From CADEFQ01 sp035342635 (GTDB lineage Bacteria > Pseudomonadota > Gammaproteobacteria > Steroidobacterales > Steroidobacteraceae), in NCBI GenBank assembly GCA_035342635.1, contig DAOQXO010000038.1, positions 1-21,049 on the forward strand: a stretch of 21,049 bases of DNA. Direction: 5' to 3'. The position numbers and the translations under genes were made by a program. Every line of letters begins with the position of its first letter. Positions within the stretch are counted from its first letter, which is position 1. The notes below the pieces were generated by a model. It saw only the letters and a program-made list of their open reading frames with translations, was not told the origin of the DNA and made no database searches. Below are positions 7,885 through 14,348 of this stretch, one piece after another.

Positions 7885-8495
7885 GAGATCTTCCCCCGGC
7901 GCAGCACGCCGACGACGACGCCCTCGATGATCATGTGTTCCTGCTTCAGGTCGACGCGGATCGGCTCGAAGTCGGCATTTTCCGGCAGCAGCCAGGCGAT
8001 GGAGCCTTCCTGCCGGTAGCGCTTGACGGTGACTTCGTTCTCGAGCCGCGCGACGACGATCTGCCGGTTGCGCACCTCGGGCGTGCGATGCACGGCGACC
8101 AGGTCGCCGTCGAGGATGCCAGCATCCTTCATGCTCATGCCGGTGACCTTCAGCAGGTAGTGCGGCTTCGGCTGGAAGATGCCCGGATCGATCTGGTAGC
8201 GCGCCTCGATGTTTTCTTCCGCGAGGATCGGCCGGCCGGCCGCAACCCGGCCGATGAGCGGCAGGCCGAGCTGCTCGCGCATCGTGTCTTTCAACTGGAT
8301 GCCGCGGGAAGTGCCGGGGATCAGCGCGATGACGCCCTTGCGGGCGAGTGCACGCAGGTGCTCCTCGGCCGCATTGGCCGAGCGGAACCCGAGTTCGGCG
8401 GCGATTTCCGCGCGGGTGGGCGGCATGCCGGTTTCAGCCATGGTGCGCTGGATCAGACGCAGGATTTCGGTCTGGCGGGGCGTGAGGTCGGACAT
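7881..8495 (-). CDS. lexA: LexA, SOS response repressor/self-cleaving protease
   Basis: Transcriptional repressor of the SOS regulon. RecA on single-stranded DNA stimulates its self-cleavage, which releases target promoters. The 204-residue protein has an N-terminal winged helix-turn-helix (LTPRQTEILRLI, then PPTRAEIAAELGF and NAAEEHLRALARKG). The Ala-Gly cleavage site is in GRVAAGRP (A86-G87). The catalytic serine is in GMSMKDAGI (S121) and the lysine in VTVKRY (K158). I chose the ATG at 8495 because LexA proteins begin at or near LTPRQ; the open frame reaches 8591 but would cover the operator. A perfect LexA box and a promoter lie immediately upstream, so the gene is autoregulated. It heads the six-gene mutagenesis operon. 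Whether the genome has a second lexA elsewhere is not visible. Confidence 0.97.
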   Translation of the reverse strand: MSDLTPRQTEILRLIQRTMAETGMPPTRAEIAAELGFRSANAAEEHLRALARKGVIALIPGTSRGIQLKDTMREQLGLPLIGRVAAGRPILAEENIEARYQIDPGIFQPKPHYLLKVTGMSMKDAGILDGDLVAVHRTPEVRNRQIVVARLENEVTVKRYRQEGSIAWLLPENADFEPIRVDLKQEHMIIEGVVVGVLRRGKIS

Positions 8496-8517
8496 GATGC
8501 TGCTGCTGTGATGGTGG

Positions 8518-8533
8518 CTGTATGGATGTACAG
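8518..8533 (-). promoter_or_regulatory. LexA (SOS) box, perfect CTGT-N8-ACAG
   Basis: The plus-strand sequence CTGTATGGATGTACAG matches the CTGT-N8-ACAG consensus of gamma/betaproteobacterial LexA at all eight conserved bases. It ends 23 bases before the lexA ATG and lies just downstream of the proposed -10 element, so bound LexA would block transcription of lexA and the genes behind it. Confidence 0.93.
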
Positions 8534-8534
8534 G

Positions 8535-8550
8535 GTGGGATTCTATACAG
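8535..8550 (-). promoter_or_regulatory. Possible second, degenerate LexA site (one intact half)
   Basis: Read on the minus strand this is CTGTATAGAATCCCAC: one perfect CTGT half, the right spacing, and a poor second half (CCAC for ACAG). It overlaps the proposed -10 element and lies one base from the perfect box, centre-to-centre 17 bases. E. coli lexA also has two operators. The half-site may be coincidental because it overlaps the TATA-like -10. Confidence 0.4.
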
Positions 8551-8569
8551 GATTTTTCATGCCGCGCAA
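8542..8569 (-). promoter_or_regulatory. Putative sigma70 promoter of the lexA operon
   Basis: On the minus strand, TTGCGC (8564-8569) and TATAGA (8542-8547) are separated by 16 bases. The -10 is a good match and the -35 is weak. A start of transcription around 8533-8536 would place the perfect LexA box over the first transcribed bases, the usual geometry for SOS repression. Confidence 0.6.
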
Positions 8570-8777
8570 GAGGCCGCAGCATCGAGGCCAAAAGGCCGCG
8601 AACCCGAGGGTCGCAGATGACTGCACCCTTGCGGTCGAGTCGATTGTCGTGTCATGCGGAAGCGTGGGGCATGCGCAACGTGTCGGACAGCACCGACACA
8701 GGTGTAGGATCGCGAATCTTGCAATCAGCGACCGAATTTGTTGCAGTTGCGTCGCGTGGCCGCCGCACAAATCGCAA
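8570..8777. other. Intergenic region between the lexA operon and the lipoprotein gene
   Basis: Together with its flanks this is a gene-free stretch of about 335 bases (8496-8830) between divergent genes. Within it I see an inverted repeat at 8680-8699 (GTGTCGG, six-base loop, CCGACAC) with no following T-run, so it is not an intrinsic terminator and may be an operator or chance. Short open frames on the minus strand here show no recognisable protein and would run through the lexA promoter. No tRNA-like or small-RNA signature was recognised. Confidence 0.5.
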
Positions 8778-8786
8778 TGTGATAAC
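8778..8786 (+). promoter_or_regulatory. Possible extended -10 promoter for the lipoprotein gene
   Basis: TGTGATAAC fits the extended -10 pattern TGn followed by a TATAAT-like hexamer (GATAAC, four of six). No good -35 lies 16-18 bases upstream, which extended -10 promoters can tolerate. Transcription would start about 37 bases before the ATG at 8831. Confidence 0.4.
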
Positions 8787-8830
8787 GTTCGGCCGGCACA
8801 GGTTTCTGTATCCACATGAAGGGGACTCCT

Positions 8831-9142
8831 ATGAAGAGCGCGATCGTTAAAGTTGCGGCCGTTGCCGCTGTTGTCATGCTGGCCGGCTGCACCGACCTCA
8901 AGCCGCTGCAGGCGCAGGTCGATGATCTGAAGGCACAGGTTGGCCGGCTGGCATCGGACACTGCTGCGGCCAAGAGCGCGGCGGATGCGGCCTCTTCGGC
9001 TGCCCAGTCTGCCTCCTCGACCGCCAGCGGCGCACAGAGCACCGCGAACCAGGCGCTTGCCGCTGCGCAGGCCAGCCAGTCGTGCTGTGACGCGACCAAC
9101 GAGAAGATCGACCGCATGTTCAAGCGTTCGATCTCGAAGTAA
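8831..9142 (+). CDS. Alanine-zipper outer-membrane lipoprotein, Lpp/OprI-like
   Basis: A 103-residue lipoprotein. The N-terminal MKSAIVKVAAVAAVVMLAGC is a signal peptide with lipobox LAGC, so Cys20 should be lipidated. No Asp follows the cysteine (it is Thr), which favours outer-membrane sorting. The mature part is a heptad-patterned, Ala/Ser-rich helix (QAQVDDLKAQVGRLASDTAA, then many Ala-Ser repeats) as in Lpp and Pseudomonas OprI. It ends KIDRMFKRSISK, and a terminal lysine is the residue Lpp uses to join peptidoglycan. It is longer than E. coli Lpp (78) or OprI (83), and has an unusual adjacent cysteine pair in SQSCCDATNEK. The ATG at 8831 has GAAGGGG about seven bases upstream; an in-frame ATG at 8816 would spoil the signal peptide. 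A strong terminator follows, so it is a single-gene unit. Confidence 0.85.
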   Translation: MKSAIVKVAAVAAVVMLAGCTDLKPLQAQVDDLKAQVGRLASDTAAAKSAADAASSAAQSASSTASGAQSTANQALAAAQASQSCCDATNEKIDRMFKRSISK

Positions 9143-9163
9143 GTTTTACTTCGCTCGACCCCA

Positions 9164-9192
9164 AACGCCGCGCCCTGCGCGGCGTTTTTTTT
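9164..9192 (+). terminator. Rho-independent terminator after the lipoprotein gene
   Basis: A perfect 10-base-pair stem (AACGCCGCGC with GCGCGGCGTT, loop CCT) runs straight into eight T residues. It starts 21 bases after the lipoprotein stop. On the minus strand only a short T-run (TTT) follows the stem, so any effect on the convergent DUF4153 gene, which ends at 9195, would be weaker. Confidence 0.95.
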
Positions 9193-9194
9193 AT

Positions 9195-10958
9195 CTACTG
9201 GTCGGGCATCACGGTGAGTGTGACGCCGCCGACTTCGAGTTTCTGCCAGCGCGGTGCGACGAGCCGGTAGTCACCGGCTTGCAGACGCTCCAGCGCGTGC
9301 GTCCGGGACACGCCCCCACCCAGCAGCATGGTCTCGCGCCAGACACCGTCCTTCCGCGTCAGCATGAAGGCCTGGGGCTCCGAGAAGACGAACACTTCCT
9401 CGACGCCATCCTGGTCGAGGTCGGCGAACAGCACCGGGTACGAACCCACTTCGCTGCTGCGCAACGGACCGAGCCAGCGCGGGACTTGCGCGCCCTCGAT
9501 CGCTGCGCGCAGGCCGGCGTCGATTTCGCGCCCTTCCGGAAAGGCCACCAGCGTCATCGGTAAATTGGCCGCCAGTGCCGGCGCGACATCGTAGCGTTGC
9601 CTGCTTGCGAGCATGGTCGCTGCCCGCGCGCGAATCCGGGCGGCATCGGGGTGTCCTTCGAGCCTGGCCAACCTTGCGAGCCACTGCCGTCCGTAGGCGC
9701 CCGTGTCGAAAGCGAGCGTCACATATTCATCGGCATAGCTGCCCGGATACCGTACATGCGGCCCGCGGGCGGCCGTCGAACCGTCCGCACCGCGCAGCGC
9801 GCGTGCGGCCTGGCTGTCGGCCGCGAGCCGGTAGGGCGACAGTGCGGGCGAGAGCATCAGCAGCAGCGCGACTATCAGCATCACCGCCGCGACGACATTG
9901 ACGGCACCCATCGACGCCATCCATGCGCCGCGGCGCGTCGCAGCGATCGTGTAGCCCACCGCATAGACGAGCGCGAGCGCCGCCGCCAGCATGGCCCAGA
10001 TGCGCGGCACGGTGAGTCCATAGGCGCCGACACGCACCCCGAGTGCGTAGAGGGCGAGCACCGCGACGACCACGAGCAAAGGTGTCGCGACACGCAGTGC
10101 CACGCCTACCGGCCGCGGATACGGCGCGGCATGGCCACCGTCCTGGTACGCCGCGTTCAGCAGGTACACGCAGAAGACCAGCAGCCACAGGAGCCACGCG
10201 GCGCTGATCGCGCGCCGACCGGTGCCGAACAGCTCCGGCGAGCGCAACAGCAGGGCGATGCTGAAGAGCGTCAGGATCAGCATCGCAAGCACTGCAAGCC
10301 ACTTGAAGAGCGCCAGCAACTGCTGGCGCAGCGCCTGCTGCAGCCGCTCGACCGGGCCCGACAGCGCGAGCGCCGTGGCGAAGGCCACGGTGGTCAGCGG
10401 GAATGCCACACGCGGGTCGGTGAAGGCCTCCCGGAAGAAGTCGATGCCGATCATGCGGAACAGGCCCATCCACAGCGCCAGCAGCGCCCACAGCGCGGCG
10501 CAAAACAGCATCGCGAGCGCGATCTGCAGCGCATTGCGCCACGCGAATTCGAACAACATCGGATAGGCGGGCCACTGCCGCCGCGCCACGAGCGCGGATT
10601 GCAGGAACGGCAGCGCATGAAAGCAAAGTACCAGCACCGCGATCGCGAAGGCGAAGGCGTCCTCGCCGAACAGTCCGCCGGTGGGCAAACCGGCGCCGGC
10701 GATCCATGCGCCGTAGTGCCAGCCGAGCGCCCCGAGCACGAGCCCCGCCGCGAGCGACACCAGCGCGACCGTGCGCAGATGCGCAAGCCCGAGTTGCAGG
10801 TACACAAGCGGCGGGACGAATACCGCGGGCGTGAGCAGCGCCGCCAGCATTGCCGAGTCGGTGGCCGGCCACGATTTCGCGCGCGCACTGGCCGTGAGCC
10901 ACCACAGCACGATGCCCTGGACGAACGCGAGTCCCAAGGCCACCGTGCGCGCTGTCAT
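9195..10958 (-). CDS. DUF4153-type polytopic inner-membrane protein
   Basis: Integral membrane protein of 587 residues and unknown function. About eleven hydrophobic segments fill residues 1-380. The region YPRPVGVALRVATPLLVVVA onward (about 290-350, with YALGVRVGAYGLTVPR) resembles the DUF4153 family, which I recognise by pattern only. Residues 380-587 are hydrophilic and contain DLDQDGVEEVF at about 513, a calcium-loop or FG-GAP-like motif, inside a beta-rich stretch; this domain is probably outside the membrane. The ATG at 10958 is two bases after the fabH stop, so the gene looks like the last member of the yceD-rpmF-plsX-fabH operon. A role in envelope or lipid assembly is suggested by context only. 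The stop is three bases from a terminator of the opposing gene. Confidence 0.8.
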   Translation of the reverse strand: MTARTVALGLAFVQGIVLWWLTASARAKSWPATDSAMLAALLTPAVFVPPLVYLQLGLAHLRTVALVSLAAGLVLGALGWHYGAWIAGAGLPTGGLFGEDAFAFAIAVLVLCFHALPFLQSALVARRQWPAYPMLFEFAWRNALQIALAMLFCAALWALLALWMGLFRMIGIDFFREAFTDPRVAFPLTTVAFATALALSGPVERLQQALRQQLLALFKWLAVLAMLILTLFSIALLLRSPELFGTGRRAISAAWLLWLLVFCVYLLNAAYQDGGHAAPYPRPVGVALRVATPLLVVVAVLALYALGVRVGAYGLTVPRIWAMLAAALALVYAVGYTIAATRRGAWMASMGAVNVVAAVMLIVALLLMLSPALSPYRLAADSQAARALRGADGSTAARGPHVRYPGSYADEYVTLAFDTGAYGRQWLARLARLEGHPDAARIRARAATMLASRQRYDVAPALAANLPMTLVAFPEGREIDAGLRAAIEGAQVPRWLGPLRSSEVGSYPVLFADLDQDGVEEVFVFSEPQAFMLTRKDGVWRETMLLGGGVSRTHALERLQAGDYRLVAPRWQKLEVGGVTLTVMPDQ

Positions 10959-10960
10959 CG

Positions 10961-11926
10961 TCAGTACCGGATGAGCGCCGAGCCCCAGGTGAAACCGCCG
11001 CCGAAGGCCTCGAGCAGCAGCAGTTCGCCGCGCTTGATGCGCCCGTCACGCACGCCGGTGTCGAGCGCGAGCGGCACGGACGCCGCCGACGTATTGCCGT
11101 GCCGGTCGACAGTCACGATCACCCGCTCCATCGGCATGTCGAGCTTGCGCGCCGTGGCCTGGATGATGCGGATATTGGCCTGGTGCGGCACGAGCCAGTC
11201 GATCGCCGACTTGTCGAGCGAGTTGGCGGCGAGAGTCTCATCGACGATGCGCCCGAGCGTGTTCACCGCGACCTTGAAGGTCTCGTTGCCGGACATGTGT
11301 ATGTGCATCGGCGGATCGCCGGGCCGGCCAATGCCCTTCGACACGCCCGCCGGGCAGTACAGCAGGTCCTTGTAGGTACTGTCGGCATGCAGATGCGTCG
11401 AGACGACCCCAGCCTCGGTATCGGGCTTCAGGATCACGGCACCCGCACCATCGCCGAACAGGATCGCGGTGCCGCGGTCAGTCCAGTCGGTAATGCGCGA
11501 GAGCGTCTCGGCGCCGACGACCAGCGCGCACTTCGCCTCGCCGAGCCGGATGAACTTGTCGGCGATCGACAGCGAGTAGAGAAAGCCCGTGCACGCGGCC
11601 TCGAGACCCATCGACGCGCAGCCGCGCAGCCCCAGGCGCCCCTGTAGCAGGACGCCACAGTTGGGGAACACAAGATCGGGAGTGGTTGTGCCGAAGCAGA
11701 TCAGGTCGATCTCCTTCGGGTCGATGCCCGCGGCCTCTATCGCGCGCCGGGCGGCCTTCTCGGCCAGATCGACCGTGGCCTCGCCCTCGGCCGCGATATG
11801 CCGCTCGACGATGCCGGTGCGCTCGCGGATCCACTCATCGGTGGTGTCCATGACCTTCGCGAGATCGAAGTTGGTGACGACCTTCTCAGGCAGGTAGCTG
11901 CCAGTGCCGGCAATGCGCGAATACAT
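10961..11926 (-). CDS. fabH: 3-oxoacyl-ACP synthase III (KAS III)
   Basis: Starts fatty-acid synthesis by condensing acetyl-CoA (or another acyl-CoA) with malonyl-ACP. The 321-residue protein is full length and has the Cys-His-Asn triad: C112 in EAACTGFLYSL, H248 in VPHQANIRI, and N278 in HGNTSAASVP. GDGAGAVIL and the N-terminal GTGSYLPEKVVTN are also typical. Its ATG at 11926 overlaps the plsX stop (TGATG), as in many plsX-fabH pairs. In E. coli the next genes are fabD, fabG and acpP; here a DUF4153 membrane protein follows two bases after the stop. Confidence 0.97.
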   Translation of the reverse strand: MYSRIAGTGSYLPEKVVTNFDLAKVMDTTDEWIRERTGIVERHIAAEGEATVDLAEKAARRAIEAAGIDPKEIDLICFGTTTPDLVFPNCGVLLQGRLGLRGCASMGLEAACTGFLYSLSIADKFIRLGEAKCALVVGAETLSRITDWTDRGTAILFGDGAGAVILKPDTEAGVVSTHLHADSTYKDLLYCPAGVSKGIGRPGDPPMHIHMSGNETFKVAVNTLGRIVDETLAANSLDKSAIDWLVPHQANIRIIQATARKLDMPMERVIVTVDRHGNTSAASVPLALDTGVRDGRIKRGELLLLEAFGGGFTWGSALIRY

Positions 11927-12939
11927 CAGGACCCCTGTGGCGGTTGTGCGCCCAACGCCCGCGCCACGCAGCCGGGCAGATCGTGCAGCGCCGCTGTGCG
12001 GGTCAGCTCGATTGCGCGGGCGAAGGCCGTACGGTCGGCGCGTCCGTGGCTTTTTACCACGACTCCACGCAGGCCGACCATGCAGGCGCCGTTGTAGCGG
12101 CGCGGATCGAGGGCGAGACCGACGCGCTTCAGCACCGGGCGCGCCACCAGCGCTGCCGCGCGACTCAGGGCCGAGCGCGTGAACTCCGCGCGCATCGTGT
12201 CGGTGATCAGGCGCGCGAGGCCTTCCATCGATTTCAGTGCCACGTTGCCGGTGAATCCGTCGGTCACGACGACGTCGACCTCGCCCGAGAAGATGTCGTC
12301 GCCCTCGATGAAGCCCAGGTAGCGCACGCCGCTCGCCGCGATGAGCGCGTTGGCGGACTGCACGGTGTCATGGCCCTTGATGTCTTCTTCGCCGATGTTG
12401 AGCAGGCCCACGCGCGGCTCGGCGACACCGTAGACGTCGCGCGCGACGATCGAGCCCATCATCGCGAACTGGCACAGCTGCACGGCGCTCGCGCTGATGT
12501 TGGCGCCGAGGTCGAGCATGTAGGTGTGGCCGTGCGCCGCGGGCAGCGCGGACATGATCGGCGCGCGCTCGACCTCCGGCACGGTCTTCAGCACGAAATG
12601 CGCGATCGCGGTCAACGCGCCGGTATTGCCGGCGCTGACGCAACCGACCGCGGCGCCCTCCTTCACCCGATCGACCGCGATTCGCATCGACGAGTGCTTG
12701 CGGTGCCGGATTGCAGCGCGGGGCAGCTCGTCCATGGGCACGACGTCGGCGGCCGGCACGATGGCGAGGCGCGCACGCAGCGCGGCGTCGGCCGCGCCGA
12801 GCAGCGGCTCTATCGCCTCGGGGGATCCGACCAGTTCGACGCGCAGATCCGGCGACCGCGCAAGCGCGAGCAAGGCTCCCGGCACACATTCCGTGGCGCC
12901 GAGGTCGCCGCTCATCACGTCAATCGCGAGCGTGGGCAC
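11926..12939 (-). CDS. plsX: Phosphate acyltransferase PlsX
   Basis: Converts acyl-ACP and phosphate to acyl-phosphate, the donor that PlsY uses to make lysophosphatidic acid; it works at the membrane face. The 337-residue protein is normal length. Signatures include the N-terminal IDVMSGDLGA, HRKHSSMRIAVDRVKEG, SAGNTGAL, LDLGAN, NIGEEDIKG, FIEGDDIFSGEVDVVVTDGF and TGNVALKSMEG. The start is GTG at 12939 (no in-frame ATG lies nearby upstream) and no strong Shine-Dalgarno is seen. It lies 51 bases after rpmF and overlaps fabH by one base, placing it in the ribosome/lipid operon. Confidence 0.97.
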   Translation of the reverse strand: MPTLAIDVMSGDLGATECVPGALLALARSPDLRVELVGSPEAIEPLLGAADAALRARLAIVPAADVVPMDELPRAAIRHRKHSSMRIAVDRVKEGAAVGCVSAGNTGALTAIAHFVLKTVPEVERAPIMSALPAAHGHTYMLDLGANISASAVQLCQFAMMGSIVARDVYGVAEPRVGLLNIGEEDIKGHDTVQSANALIAASGVRYLGFIEGDDIFSGEVDVVVTDGFTGNVALKSMEGLARLITDTMRAEFTRSALSRAAALVARPVLKRVGLALDPRRYNGACMVGLRGVVVKSHGRADRTAFARAIELTRTAALHDLPGCVARALGAQPPQGS

Positions 12940-12990
12940 GCGATGTCGGCCGGCGGGGGTTCAACGCGGCGCCGGGCAGGGCGCCGGTGC

Positions 12991-13185
12991 TCACTCTTCG
13001 CCTTCGCTCTCGACAGGCTTCTCGATCACGCGCTTGCCACGGTAGAAACCGTCCGGCGTGATGCGATGGCGCAGGTGCGTTTCGCCCGACTGCGGGTCGA
13101 TGGACAGCGCGGGGCGGGCGAGGCGATCGTGCACCCGGCGCTTGCCGCGAGTCGATGGCGTCCTACGGCTCTTCTGAACAGGCAT
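12991..13185 (-). CDS. rpmF: 50S ribosomal protein L32
   Basis: Small basic ribosomal protein of 64 residues. MPVQKSRRTPSTRGKRRVHD and HLRHRITPDGFYRGKRVI match bacterial L32. It has no cysteines, so it is the zinc-free form. AGGAG lies eight bases before the ATG. It starts 16 bases after yceD, the usual yceD-rpmF-plsX order. The acidic tail ESEGEE is a small lineage-specific extension. Confidence 0.96.
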   Translation of the reverse strand: MPVQKSRRTPSTRGKRRVHDRLARPALSIDPQSGETHLRHRITPDGFYRGKRVIEKPVESEGEE

Positions 13186-13201
13186 CTCTACTACTCCTGG
13201 A

Positions 13202-13705
13202 TTACGGCCCGCGTTTCAACAGATCGGCGAGTCCCGCAAACGGTTTCTGTACTTCTTTGTCCGGCTCCGCGTCGAGCTGCACGCCGCAGGCGTCTGCACG
13301 CGCATGCAGCGCGACGACCGGCAAGGCGAGCAGCAGCTCTTCCTCGACGAGTTCACCGACCGTGACCCGCCCACCGGGCGCGATCACCGTCTCAAATTCC
13401 GACGCGACCGCATCGGCCGCATCCGCATCCCCAACGAGCGCGATATGCGCCCGGCCCACGACCGGCCATGACATCGGCTGCATGCAGCGCTGGCACACCA
13501 GCGACAGCTCCGCCTCGACCGTCAGGTCGACCACCGCGAGGCTCTGCTCGCGCGCGAACGACGCCTTGCCGCGCGCACTGCCCTCGGGGCGCGCCAGCAG
13601 CGGCGCGATCCTGGGCAGCGCCGGTAACGGAATCGAAAATTCGATGTCCGACCGGCGATCCGCCAGTTGCTCGGCGTCGAGTGGGCGTGACCAGCCGTCC
13701 GGCAT
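13202..13705 (-). CDS. yceD: YceD / DUF177 family protein (23S rRNA accumulation)
   Basis: Protein of 167 residues in the YceD family, linked in E. coli and plants to 23S rRNA accumulation. Visible features are LSLVCQRCMQPM (about 76-87) with the conserved CxxC, VEEELLLALPVVALH (about 118-132), a third cysteine in ADACG, and the C-terminal KPFAGLADLLKR. It is the first gene of the operon containing rpmF, plsX and fabH. The ATG at 13705 keeps the family's N-terminal helix (RPLDAEQLADRR). It lies only about ten bases from the -10 of a strong promoter, so the mRNA may have almost no leader. Confidence 0.93.
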   Translation of the reverse strand: MPDGWSRPLDAEQLADRRSDIEFSIPLPALPRIAPLLARPEGSARGKASFAREQSLAVVDLTVEAELSLVCQRCMQPMSWPVVGRAHIALVGDADAADAVASEFETVIAPGGRVTVGELVEEELLLALPVVALHARADACGVQLDAEPDKEVQKPFAGLADLLKRGP

Positions 13706-13713
13706 GGGGCGCG

Positions 13714-13719
13714 TATAAT
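13714..13719 (+). promoter_or_regulatory. Perfect plus-strand -10 (TATAAT) facing maf
   Basis: TATAAT on the plus strand overlaps the minus-strand -10 TATTAT by five bases. No -35-like hexamer stands 16-18 bases upstream, so plus-strand activity is uncertain. It points at maf, whose start is 45 bases downstream. Confidence 0.45.
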
Positions 13720-13743
13720 AGGTATGTGCACCCTCCGAGTCAA
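13715..13743 (-). promoter_or_regulatory. Sigma70 promoter of yceD-rpmF-plsX-fabH
   Basis: On the minus strand, TTGACT (13738-13743) and TATTAT (13715-13720) are separated by exactly 17 bases; each hexamer matches five of six consensus bases. Transcription should start near 13707-13709, a few bases before the yceD ATG at 13705. Confidence 0.85.
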
Positions 13744-13763
13744 AGAAAACCTCTTCTAAGTCG

Positions 13764-14348
13764 TTGTTTCACCGGCCGCTAATCCTCGCATCGACCTCCC
13801 CCTACCGCCGCGAACTGCTCGGCCGGTTGGCGCTCCCGTTCCAGGTCGAGTCTCCGGGCGTGGACGAACTGGGCATGGCCGGCGAATTGCCACCCGCCCG
13901 CGCGGCCCGCCTCGCCCGCGACAAGGCGCTGGCGGTCGCCCGCCGCCACCCCTCGGCCGTCGTGATCGGCAGCGATCAGGTGGCGGCGCTCGACGCCAGG
14001 CTGCTCGAGAAGCCGGGCAATGCCGAGCGCTGCCGCGCCCAGCTCGACTCGCTTTCCGGCAAGGGGGCGCTCTTCCACACTGCCTGCGCCGTGATCGGCC
14101 TCGATGCGGGCATCGACCTTGCGCACACCGACACGACGCGCGTGGTGGCGAGGGCGCTCACGGGCGAGGAGATCGATCGCTATATCGAGCGCGAGCAGCC
14201 GTTCGATTGCGCAGGCGGCTTCAAGGCGGAATCGCTCGGCATCGCCCTGTTCGATCGCATCGAAACCACCGACCCGACGGCGCTCGTCGGCCTGCCGCTC
14301 ATCTGGCTCGCGGGCGCCTTGCGCCGCGCGGGCTACGCCGTCCCCTGA
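13764..14348 (+). CDS. maf: Maf-family nucleotide pyrophosphatase (YceF type)
   Basis: House-cleaning pyrophosphatase that hydrolyses non-canonical or modified nucleoside triphosphates; the YceF branch prefers 7-methyl-GTP. The 194-residue protein shows ILASTSPYRRELL (7-19), the catalytic aspartate in IGSDQVA (D71), KPGN (83-86), and FDCAGGFKAESLGIALFDRI (about 149-168). No ATG exists in frame after the stop at 13719, so the start is TTG at 13764, which gives the expected N-terminus; no clear Shine-Dalgarno is seen. It is divergent from yceD and its 3' end overlaps rluC by 50 bases on the opposite strand. The same neighbours occur around E. coli yceF. Confidence 0.94.
   Translation: MFHRPLILASTSPYRRELLGRLALPFQVESPGVDELGMAGELPPARAARLARDKALAVARRHPSAVVIGSDQVAALDARLLEKPGNAERCRAQLDSLSGKGALFHTACAVIGLDAGIDLAHTDTTRVVARALTGEEIDRYIEREQPFDCAGGFKAESLGIALFDRIETTDPTALVGLPLIWLAGALRRAGYAVP

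Noticed and set aside
8798..8809. ACAG-GTTT-CTGT upstream of the lipoprotein gene, considered as a LexA site
   Set aside because: The half-sites are in the reverse order (ACAG then CTGT) and the spacing is four, not eight, so it does not fit the LexA consensus.
8543..8815. Minus-strand small open frame upstream of lexA (90 codons)
   Set aside because: No homology recognised, and it would run through the lexA promoter; treated as non-coding.
9597..11375. Long plus-strand open frame over the DUF4153 gene and fabH
   Set aside because: The product is an Arg/Gln/Glu-rich low-complexity sequence; it crosses two genes on the other strand with clear membrane segments and catalytic motifs.
11944..13365. 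Plus-strand open frame over plsX, rpmF and part of yceD
   Set aside because: Antisense shadow; composition is typical of such frames and it covers three conserved genes.
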